DNA of 5,120 nt from Flavobacteriales bacterium (GTDB lineage: Bacteria; Bacteroidota; Bacteroidia; Flavobacteriales; Flavobacteriaceae). This document shows positions 1 through 5,120 of the stretch, one piece after another. The notes below the pieces were generated by a model. The model searched no databases. It was not told the DNA's origin and worked only from the letters and a program-made list of their open reading frames with translations. The stretch covers positions 1 to 5,120 of the forward strand of contig WTIY01000039.1 of assembly GCA_011525065.1 (NCBI GenBank), given 5' to 3'. The position numbers were made by a program, and so were the translations under genes. How positions within the stretch are numbered: position 1 is the stretch's first letter; every line of letters begins with the position of its first letter.

Positions 1-23
1 TCGGAGATGTGTATAAGAGACAG
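1..23 (+). other. Illumina Nextera transposase adapter remnant (sequencing artefact)
   Basis: Bases 5-23 are identical to the 19-bp Tn5 mosaic end used in Nextera libraries, and the preceding TCGG matches the last four bases of the Read 2 adapter arm; the Read 1 arm ends differently. The match lies exactly at the left edge and stops abruptly inside a conserved coding region, as expected for untrimmed adapter at a contig end. It contains an ATG at 7-9 that reads in frame into panB and would add the false N-terminus MCIRDR. It is not genomic DNA and not evidence of a Tn5 insertion. Confidence 0.97.
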
Positions 24-588
24 GGCTTTAGTGGTGGTCGATTTGCCTTTTGGCAGCTACCAAAGTGACTCGAAAGAAGCCTTGCGCTCTGCCATTCGAA
101 TCATGAAAGAAAGTGGCGCCCATGCGGTGAAACTCGAAGGCGGGAAGGAAATTAAGGACTCCATTAAAAAAATACTCAACGCCGGAATTCCCGTAATGGG
201 ACATTTGGGTCTCACCCCCCAATCCATCTATAAGTTCGGAACCTATACGGTACGTGCTCGTGAAGAGGCCGAAGCACAAAAGCTGCGCGACGATGCCTCA
301 ATGCTCGAAAAAATGGGCTGTTTTGCCATTGTACTAGAAAAGGTTCCAGCCGCTCTGGCCACTGAAGTCGCTCAAAGTGTTAGCGTACCGGTGATCGGCA
401 TTGGTGCTGGTGGTGGTGTCGATGGCCAAGTTTTGGTCACCCACGATATGCTGGGCATGACTCACGAGTTTTCGCCACGCTTTTTACGTCGTTATTTGGA
501 CCTTTATAAAGACATGAGTAATGCCTTTGGGCAGTATGTAAGTGATGTAAAATCCAAGGACTTCCCAAACGATAGCGAGCAGTATTAG
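24..588 (+). CDS. panB: 3-methyl-2-oxobutanoate hydroxymethyltransferase (ketopantoate hydroxymethyltransferase), 5'-truncated
   Basis: PanB transfers a hydroxymethyl group from 5,10-methylenetetrahydrofolate to 2-oxoisovalerate to give ketopantoate, the first committed step of pantothenate and CoA synthesis; it is a cytosolic Mg-dependent TIM-barrel enzyme. The first complete native codon is at 25, and about 187 residues remain to the TAG at 586-588. Compared with the roughly 264-residue E. coli enzyme, about 70 N-terminal residues are missing, including the first metal-binding Asp strand. Visible motifs are DLPF (Asp at 40-42, the second Mg ligand), VKLEGG (130-147, substrate Lys and Glu), GHLGLTPQ (199-222), the Glu of VLEKVP at 337-339 (expected catalytic Glu) and the glycine-rich VIGIGAGGGVDGQ segment (391-429). 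The ATG at 7 is adapter sequence, so the true start lies off the left edge. The gene appears intact apart from the edge and is followed after 27 bp by a pseudouridine synthase on the same strand. Confidence 0.95.
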
Positions 589-615
589 ACCCAGGACTCA
601 AACCGTTTAAAAGTC

Positions 616-1317
616 ATGGGCCATACGCAGCATTCCACCCCCGAAAATCTTCAAGTCATCTACGAGGATAATCACCTGATTGTGGTCAACAAGCGTCCAG
701 GAGATATCGTACAAGGCGATAAAACAGGGGATACTCCCCTATCAGAGGTGGTCAAACAGTACATCGCGAAAAAATACAACAAGCCAGGAGCCGTCTTTTT
801 AGGCGTAGTCCATCGATTGGATCGCCCGACCTCTGGATTAGTCGTATTTGCACGCACTTCCAAAGCCCTTGCGCGTCTTAATAAGATGTTTGCCGAGCGG
901 GAAACCAAAAAAACTTATTGGGCCATGGTCAAATCACCGGTAAGCCCGGATCGAGGAACTCTGGAGCATTATCTGTTGCGCAATCCTAAACAGAATAAAT
1001 CTTACGCCCACTTAAAGCCCGTACCCGAGGCTAAGCATGCATTACTGAATTACAAAACGATAGCACAGAGTGATCGCTATACCCTTCTCGAGATTGACCT
1101 CGAAACAGGCCGTCATCATCAGATACGCGCTCAGCTTGCTGCAATAGATTGTCCGATTAAAGGGGATTTAAAATACGGCGCGAAGCGCTCAAACCCTGAC
1201 GGCAGCATTCACCTTCATGCGCGCCACTTAGAACTGCTGCATCCTGTGAAAAAAGAGCTCATGCGTTTTACTGCACCCCTGCCGGATGATCCGCTTTGGC
1301 AGAGCGTAGAGGGGTGA
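616..1317 (+). CDS. RluA-family RNA pseudouridine synthase without S4 domain
   Basis: This 233-residue protein is expected to isomerise specific uridines in rRNA or tRNA to pseudouridine. The diagnostic HRLDRPTSG motif is at residues 66-74, with Asp69 the expected catalytic nucleophile. Other family motifs are the conserved Tyr at 101 (KTYWAMV), LETGRHHQIRAQL at 162-174, GDLKYGA at 183-189 and LHARHLELLHP at 200-210. There is no N-terminal S4 RNA-binding domain: the catalytic fold starts almost at once (VIYEDNHLIVVNK, 14-26). The length therefore fits the compact RluA/TruC-like group rather than RluC or RluD. The RNA target cannot be deduced, so no gene symbol is given. The ATG at 616 is the only plausible start; its leader, tttaaaagtc, is A/T-rich with no Shine-Dalgarno match, as is usual in Bacteroidota. 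It lies 27 bp after panB on the same strand, so co-transcription is likely although the functions are unrelated. Its 3' end faces pgi. Confidence 0.93.
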   Translation: MGHTQHSTPENLQVIYEDNHLIVVNKRPGDIVQGDKTGDTPLSEVVKQYIAKKYNKPGAVFLGVVHRLDRPTSGLVVFARTSKALARLNKMFAERETKKTYWAMVKSPVSPDRGTLEHYLLRNPKQNKSYAHLKPVPEAKHALLNYKTIAQSDRYTLLEIDLETGRHHQIRAQLAAIDCPIKGDLKYGAKRSNPDGSIHLHARHLELLHPVKKELMRFTAPLPDDPLWQSVEG

Positions 1318-1319
1318 TT

Positions 1320-1340
1320 TCCCTTAATTCTGATAAGGGA
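1320..1340 (+). terminator. Short stem-loop just after the pseudouridine synthase stop, possible terminator
   Basis: TCCCTTA (1320-1326) and TAAGGGA (1334-1340) are perfect reverse complements separated by a 7-base loop, starting three bases after the TGA at 1315-1317. The position suits a terminator for the panB-pseudouridine synthase transcript. It lacks a T-run on either side on both strands (ctcctgaaaa follows on the plus strand), so it may instead protect the 3' end of an mRNA or be incidental. The stem is seen directly; the function is inferred. Confidence 0.35.
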
Positions 1341-1351
1341 CTCCTGAAAAC

Positions 1352-1442
1352 TCGATATATGGCCACCCGGAGCTTTCGATAATTTTCTAACCCGTTTGGC
1401 GGTCCAAGACCCTATACTGCAGTGCCTCGGCCATATGATCGA
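1352..1442. repeat. Interrupted inverted repeat between convergent genes
   Basis: The left arm TCGATATATGGCC (1352-1364) pairs with the right arm GGCCATATGATCGA (1429-1442) over 13 base pairs, with one unpaired G at 1437. The arms enclose 64 bases that include a small potential hairpin, GGTC-CAA-GACC (1401-1411). Read on the minus strand, downstream of pgi, the structure is followed by GTTTTC, a weak T-tract. It could act as a pgi-side terminator, form a structured 3' UTR or small RNA, or be a relic of a small inverted-repeat element. I see no convincing target-site duplication beside the arms. Confidence 0.5.
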
Positions 1443-1482
1443 CCTTGATTTATGAATTAATTCCTAGGATTTACGTATTGCG

Positions 1483-3078
1483 CTAGCGCTTAATTCGACG
1501 CAATAATTCAGTGGTTGAGGGGTCAAATCCAGGGTTATTCGCCTGGTTCGAATCATCTAAACCATCACTTGACTCAATACTTCCTAACACATTAACAGCC
1601 AGTTTTTTACCTAATTCCACACCCCATTGATCATAGCTGAAAATATTCCAAATCACCCCTTGCACAAATAACTTGTGTTCGTAAAGCGCAATAAGCCCAC
1701 CTAAACGATTAGGCGTAAGGCGATCGATCAGTAAGGTGTTGGTCGGTTTATTGCCTGTAAACACTCGATATGGACTCTCGATATCCTGTCCACGAGTACC
1801 ACTCATCAGCGCCTGAGTTTGGGCCAAGCAATTTGCCAGAAGTTTGTTTTGATGATCTTGCTCACCGTAAAGACAGGCCTTAAAGGCAATAAAATCAGCA
1901 GGAATAAGCTTGGTACCTTGATGAATCAGCTGAAAAAAGGCATGCTGAGCATTGGTTCCGGTACTTCCCCAAACAACAGTTCCAGTCTGGTAGTTCACCA
2001 CGTCTCCATTACGATCCACGTACTTGCCGTTACTCTCCATGATTCCTTGCTGGAGGTAAGCCACAAATTTACTCAGGTATTGACTGTAAGGCACGATGCA
2101 TTCCGACTCCGCGCCGTAAAAATTGTTGTACCAAACAGAAACCAGTGCCATGAGTACCGGCATATTTTGGTCAAAATCTGTCTCGGTAAAGTGCTGATCC
2201 ATAGCATGCGCCCCACGAAGCAGGTCTTCAAAATGATCGTAACCGACACTCAGTGCGATGGACAGGCCTACGGCACTCCAAAGGGAAAAACGACCCCCGA
2301 CCCAATCCCACATGGGAAATACAAGGTTAGAATCAATCCCGAATGCCCCTACGGCCTCAAGATTGGTCGAAACGGCCGCAAAATGATTGGCGATCGCCGA
2401 TTCAGGGGCCTGACTCAAAAACCACCCTCTGATGGTTTGAGCATTGGTCAGGGTTTCCTGAGTGGTAAAGGTCTTGGATACAATCACAAAAAGGGTTTGC
2501 TCCACGGGTAAGCCTTTGAGTTGCTCGTGGAGGTGATCTCCATCCACATTGCTCACAAAACGAAGCTCTAGATGGTTTTGGTAATGCGCTAGGGCCTCAC
2601 AGACCATATCAGGGCCTAAATCACTGCCCCCGATGCCTACGTTCACCACATGAGTGATTGGCAGGCCGGTATGGCCTTTAAAATCACCATTGCCTACCTG
2701 TGTGACAAAACTTTTGATGCGCGCTAAGGTTTGCGCCACCTCATCCGGCATCTGTTCAAAATTGCGCAATTGGGCATGACCCACAGCACGCCCTTCAGTT
2801 TCATTGATCAGCGCCCCGCTAAATTGAGCTTCAATCGCTTTTTTAAGCTGAACCTCATCGGCCAAGACCAAAAGCTGGGTCCTTACTTCAGGGCTCATTA
2901 AATTCTTGCTGTAATCCAAATAGAAGCCATCCAACTCAGTACTGAAATTTTTGGCTCTACCTGGGTCATTCAAAAAAAGATCAGCCATTGACCAATCTTT
3001 TTGTGCCTCAAACAAGTCCTCCAACGCCGACCAGGCAGCGGTTTGGGTTGGGTTTATTTTAGGGAGTGTTCCACTCAT
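1483..3078 (-). CDS. pgi: Glucose-6-phosphate isomerase
   Basis: Pgi interconverts glucose 6-phosphate and fructose 6-phosphate in the cytosol, serving glycolysis and gluconeogenesis. The 531-residue product is close to the usual 540-550 of the E. coli-type family and has both family signatures: DWVGGRFSLWSAVG (258-271) and the segment ending in HQGTKLIP (386-393). The phosphate-binding SKTFTTQET loop is at 201-209 and GIGGSDLGP at 148-156. The expected catalytic residues are present: Arg263, Glu348 in MESNGK, His379 in TNAQHAF and Lys491 in GVELGKKLA. One deviation is RAVGHAQLRN at 97-106, where most relatives have RAVLHxALRN. The ATG at 3078-3076 overlaps the TGA of the upstream kinase gene as ATGA, which supports this start and suggests translational coupling. 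It is the last gene of the minus-strand glycolytic cluster; its TAG at 1485-1483 lies inside a 10-bp palindrome, gcgctagcgc (1480-1489). Confidence 0.97.
   Translation of the reverse strand: MSGTLPKINPTQTAAWSALEDLFEAQKDWSMADLFLNDPGRAKNFSTELDGFYLDYSKNLMSPEVRTQLLVLADEVQLKKAIEAQFSGALINETEGRAVGHAQLRNFEQMPDEVAQTLARIKSFVTQVGNGDFKGHTGLPITHVVNVGIGGSDLGPDMVCEALAHYQNHLELRFVSNVDGDHLHEQLKGLPVEQTLFVIVSKTFTTQETLTNAQTIRGWFLSQAPESAIANHFAAVSTNLEAVGAFGIDSNLVFPMWDWVGGRFSLWSAVGLSIALSVGYDHFEDLLRGAHAMDQHFTETDFDQNMPVLMALVSVWYNNFYGAESECIVPYSQYLSKFVAYLQQGIMESNGKYVDRNGDVVNYQTGTVVWGSTGTNAQHAFFQLIHQGTKLIPADFIAFKACLYGEQDHQNKLLANCLAQTQALMSGTRGQDIESPYRVFTGNKPTNTLLIDRLTPNRLGGLIALYEHKLFVQGVIWNIFSYDQWGVELGKKLAVNVLGSIESSDGLDDSNQANNPGFDPSTTELLRRIKR
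3075..3078 (-). other. ATGA stop-start overlap coupling kinase and pgi
   Basis: On the minus strand the bases ATGA hold both the start codon of pgi (3078-3076) and the TGA stop of the BadF-type kinase (3077-3075). Such four-base overlaps are typical of translationally coupled operon genes. The pgi leader, gtaaaagc, has no clear Shine-Dalgarno sequence, so reinitiation by terminating ribosomes is plausible. Confidence 0.85.
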
Positions 3079-3938
3079 GCTTTTACGTTTAATCGATGTT
3101 CGCGATAATAATCAATGAGTCCATCAATGGGTCGACGAATTATTTTACCCAACTTAATTCGGTAGGGTTTCATTGCATTTCTGATCATTTCCTCAGAAAA
3201 ATGGGCAATGGACCCAATAAAGTGAATCGGCACATTTTGAGCTTCCTCATAGCACAGGACGCGACGTTTGATGAACCGATCCATACCGTCCGAAATGAGT
3301 TGGTAGAAATATCCGTTAACTTCCGGTGCTGTAAAGATAAACTCAGCAAATGACGCCAAATACGTATTGGGATTTGGTTTTTGATAAACATTGAGTTTGA
3401 TTTCGTCAGCCTCAAGATTGAATCGTCTGGCAAACTCTTCCATAAGTGGCTCTGGCATTACGCCGTAGTAATAGTCTCGAATCAATCGCTTACCAAAGTA
3501 ATTTCCACTGGCCTCATCCATCAAAACATAACCCAATGAAGGCACATGCGCATGGATTTTTTCTCCATCAAAATAACAGCTGTTGCTCCCAGTTCCTAGG
3601 ATACAAATAATGCCAGGCTCAGTCGTGGCTGCATAAACTGCCGCGAGTAAATCCTCGTTCACAGAAACACTTGCATGAGGGAAAAGCACCTTCAAGGCTT
3701 TGGTCAAGATTTCGTTCGGTGTTTTGGTTCCTGCCCCTGCACCGTAAAAATCCAAGACTTCAACGGTCTCAAAAATGGCGGCCAAATCAGTGTTTTCAGA
3801 AATACGTGAAACGAGCTCTTCATAAGGAACTACTGCAGGATTCAAGCCCTTAGTCCTGGTTTTTACCAAAACCTCACCCGCTGAATCCAACAAGATCCAA
3901 TCGCATTTAGTCGAACCTCCGTCTGCTATGAGCGTCAT
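3075..3938 (-). CDS. BadF/BadG-type ATPase, probable N-acetylglucosamine kinase-like sugar kinase
   Basis: This 287-residue cytosolic protein has the ASKHA (actin/hexokinase/Hsp70) ATPase fold. The phosphate-1 loop is ADGGSTKCDW at residues 5-14, the phosphate-2 loop ILGTGSNS at 113-120, and the probable adenosine motif HFIGSIAHF at 239-247. Asp96 in VNEDLLAAV is a candidate catalytic base by analogy with mammalian N-acetylglucosamine kinase. LMDEASGNYFGKRLIRDYYYG (139-159) is split by conserved glycines typical of the BadF/NAGK group. There are no cysteine clusters for an iron-sulfur centre, so it is a stand-alone kinase rather than a benzoyl-CoA reductase activator. Relatives are usually annotated as N-acetylglucosamine kinase, but the true substrate (GlcNAc, glucosamine or glucose) cannot be read from sequence. 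It starts 4 bp after gap and overlaps pgi by 4 bases, so its context is central hexose metabolism. The start is supported by this spacing and by the phosphate-1 loop lying at the extreme N-terminus. Confidence 0.85.
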   Translation of the reverse strand: MTLIADGGSTKCDWILLDSAGEVLVKTRTKGLNPAVVPYEELVSRISENTDLAAIFETVEVLDFYGAGAGTKTPNEILTKALKVLFPHASVSVNEDLLAAVYAATTEPGIICILGTGSNSCYFDGEKIHAHVPSLGYVLMDEASGNYFGKRLIRDYYYGVMPEPLMEEFARRFNLEADEIKLNVYQKPNPNTYLASFAEFIFTAPEVNGYFYQLISDGMDRFIKRRVLCYEEAQNVPIHFIGSIAHFSEEMIRNAMKPYRIKLGKIIRRPIDGLIDYYREHRLNVKA

Positions 3939-3942
3939 CCTA

Positions 3943-4944
3943 TTAGAGCTTTGAGACGTATTGTGCCAATTCTACCAGTTTTGCAGAGTAACCGTACTCG
4001 TTGTCATACCACGCAATCAACTTAAAGAAATTGTCGTTTAATGCCATTCCAGCACCCGCATCGAAGTTACAGGTGTGCGGGTCGCTGACATAGTCTTGAG
4101 ACACCACAGAATCTTCTGTATAACTTATGACACCGGAATATGCTCCCTCTGATGCCTTTTTAAAGGCCTCTTTAATATGAGCGTAACTTGTCGGTTTTTC
4201 TGTACGGACTGTAAGATCTACCACTGAGACATCCGCTGTGGGCACGCGAAACGCCATACCAGTTAATTTTCCTTCTAAGGCAGGTATTACCTTTGTTACT
4301 GCCTTAGCAGCTCCGGTTGACGCAGGGATAATGTTGTTCAAAGAACTTCGACCGCCACGATAATCTTTCTTTGACGGGCCGTCTACAGTAAACTGAGTGG
4401 CAGTCGCGGCATGTACCGTAGTCATCAAACCTTCGACAAGACCAAACTCATCATCGATCACTTTGGCCAATGGAGCCAGACAGTTCGTTGTACAAGAGGC
4501 ATTAGAAACAATGGTTTGATCGGCTTTAACCTCGTGGTGATTAACGCCCATAACAAACATAGGGGCATCCGCTGAAGGGGCAGAAATAACGACTTTTCTC
4601 GCTCCTGCCTTAAGGTGTCCACTGGCTTTATCTAAGGTGGTAAAGATACCGGTACAATCCATGACAATATCAGCACCTACGGCATCCCATTTCAAATCCT
4701 CTGGATTGCGCTCTGCCGTGATGCGGATGGTCTTACCATTGACCACTAAATTCCCATCAGAGACCTCGACCGTTCCGTCAAACTTACCGTGAACTGAGTC
4801 GTATTTTAGCAAATAAGCCAAGTGCGTAACATCCAATAAATCGTTTATCCCAACGATTTCTACATTTTCATTTGCTGCCGCAATTCTAAAAGCGATTCTA
4901 CCTATTCGGCCAAAACCGTTAATACCAATTTTTGTCATATTCAT
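3943..4944 (-). CDS. gap: Glyceraldehyde-3-phosphate dehydrogenase, type I (NAD-type by sequence)
   Basis: The enzyme oxidises and phosphorylates glyceraldehyde 3-phosphate to 1,3-bisphosphoglycerate; it is a cytosolic homotetramer in glycolysis. The full family length of 333 residues is present. The N-terminal Rossmann motif is GINGFGRIGR (7-16), and Asp35 in INDL, which usually contacts the adenosine ribose, favours NAD over NADP. The catalytic site is SNASCTTNCLAP (147-158) with Cys151 the nucleophile and His178 its partner. Arg233 (AFRVPT) and Asn315 (WYDNEYGYS) fill the expected substrate and cofactor positions. Start choice is slightly open: ATG codons occur at 4944 and two codons later at 4938, and neither has a Shine-Dalgarno sequence (the leader is caacaacac). 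The 4944 start leaves 9 bp after the pfkA stop. The gene ends with TAA followed immediately by in-frame TAG (3945-3940), four bases of which form the whole spacer to the kinase start. Confidence 0.97.
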   Translation of the reverse strand: MNMTKIGINGFGRIGRIAFRIAAANENVEIVGINDLLDVTHLAYLLKYDSVHGKFDGTVEVSDGNLVVNGKTIRITAERNPEDLKWDAVGADIVMDCTGIFTTLDKASGHLKAGARKVVISAPSADAPMFVMGVNHHEVKADQTIVSNASCTTNCLAPLAKVIDDEFGLVEGLMTTVHAATATQFTVDGPSKKDYRGGRSSLNNIIPASTGAAKAVTKVIPALEGKLTGMAFRVPTADVSVVDLTVRTEKPTSYAHIKEAFKKASEGAYSGVISYTEDSVVSQDYVSDPHTCNFDAGAGMALNDNFFKLIAWYDNEYGYSAKLVELAQYVSKL

Positions 4945-4953
4945 GTGTTGTTG

Positions 4954-5118
4954 TTATACAGACGTAATGTCTGCTACCCTTATTAAATTTAAATCAATTT
5001 CATTATCTCCTTTGATGGCGTCTTCAAACGGGACGCTAACGATCTTATTGTTGGCCACACCGATCATGACTCCGCGCTCATTATTAAGCAGGGCATCGAC
5101 TGCGCCTACACCCAAACG
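4954..5118 (-). CDS. pfkA: 6-phosphofructokinase, C-terminal fragment cut by the window edge
   Basis: The minus-strand reading frame entering from the right edge gives 54 residues and ends at TAA (4956-4954). It begins RLGVGAVDALLNNE, then GVMIGVANNKIV, then VPFEDAIKGDNEIDLNLIRV. This matches the C-terminal end of bacterial PfkA: the RLG-xxAV-LL helix, the (C/M)xGxxNNxxV strand and the closing acidic helix carrying ID and L-R. PfkA phosphorylates fructose 6-phosphate to fructose 1,6-bisphosphate, the committed step of glycolysis. The active-site and nucleotide-binding regions lie outside the window, so ATP versus pyrophosphate dependence cannot be judged. It ends 9 bp before gap, which makes it the first visible gene of the operon; the promoter is outside the window. 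Confidence 0.85.
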   Translation of the reverse strand, partial: RLGVGAVDALLNNERGVMIGVANNKIVSVPFEDAIKGDNEIDLNLIRVADITSV

Positions 5119-5120
5119 AC

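Larger units (their letters stand above)
1318..1482. other. Convergent intergenic region, 165 bp
   Basis: This is the space between the stop of the pseudouridine synthase (+) and the stop of pgi (-). I see no open reading frame of useful length; the ATG at 1360 runs for only seven codons. No promoter is expected because both flanking genes read inward. The region contains a 7-bp stem-loop at 1320-1340, an interrupted inverted repeat with arms 1352-1364 and 1429-1442, and small palindromes (TCCTAGGA at 1461-1468 and actgcagt near 1416-1423). Transcription termination for both strands is its most likely role, but no hairpin here has the long T-run of a classical intrinsic terminator. Confidence 0.7.

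Noticed and set aside
5..23. Tn5 mosaic end suggesting a real transposon boundary
   Set aside because: The four preceding bases match the Nextera Read 2 arm rather than IS50 or Tn5 internal sequence, and it sits exactly at the contig edge, so library adapter is the far better explanation.
28..279. 83-codon minus-strand open frame opposite panB
   Set aside because: It is antisense to conserved panB motifs and has no recognisable motif or neighbour of its own.
672..908. 78-codon minus-strand open frame opposite the pseudouridine synthase
   Set aside because: It overlaps the catalytic HRLD region of a clear gene on the other strand and has no family features.
1318..1482. tRNA, riboswitch or small protein gene in the intergenic region
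   Set aside because: I could not find a cloverleaf, a conserved riboswitch core or an open frame longer than a few codons.
1480..1489. 10-bp perfect palindrome gcgctagcgc at the pgi stop codon as a possible terminator or protein-binding site
   Set aside because: With no loop it cannot form a useful RNA hairpin, there is no T-run after it, and a single short palindrome at a stop codon is easily chance.
1819..2511. 230-codon plus-strand open frame opposite pgi
   Set aside because: It lies wholly antisense to a well-conserved pgi, shows no recognisable domain, and its composition looks like the reverse reading of a real coding sequence.
3096..3433. Two short open frames (plus 3096-3353, minus 3185-3433) within the kinase gene
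   Set aside because: Both lie inside the BadF-type kinase in other frames and encode no recognisable protein.

Overview
The window looks like ordinary bacterial core-genome sequence, most likely from a member of the Bacteroidota. The phylum call is inference. It rests on a pfkA-gap-BadF-type kinase-pgi cluster, on panB followed directly by an S4-less RluA-type pseudouridine synthase, and on start codons with A/C- or A/T-rich leaders and no visible Shine-Dalgarno sequence. Bases 1-23 are not biological: they match the end of the Illumina Nextera Read 2 adapter, including the full 19-bp transposase mosaic end. The window therefore begins at a contig edge made of untrimmed adapter, and the first gene is cut there.

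Layout: bases 24-588 (+) are the 3' part of panB (pantothenate/CoA synthesis). Bases 616-1317 (+) are a complete RluA-family pseudouridine synthase 27 bp downstream, probably co-transcribed with panB. Bases 1318-1482 are a short convergent intergenic region holding a 7-bp stem-loop and a longer interrupted inverted repeat. From there to the right edge everything is on the minus strand and tightly packed. In transcription order it is the 3' end of pfkA (5118-4954), gap (4944-3943), a BadF/BadG-type ATPase/sugar kinase (3938-3075) and pgi (3078-1483). The three junctions are 9 bp, 4 bp and a 4-base ATGA overlap, so this is almost certainly one operon.

Functionally, the minus-strand operon groups phosphofructokinase, glyceraldehyde-3-phosphate dehydrogenase and glucose-6-phosphate isomerase with a kinase whose relatives phosphorylate N-acetylglucosamine or glucosamine. 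If the kinase accepts glucose, the operon would supply hexose entry plus two upper and one lower glycolytic step. If it acts on amino sugars, it would link amino-sugar salvage to glycolysis. The sequence cannot settle which. I found no mobile element, CRISPR array, tRNA, rRNA or riboswitch, and nothing here makes a strong case for a new biological system. The points most worth a second look are the adapter artefact, the kinase inside the glycolytic operon and the inverted repeat between the convergent genes.
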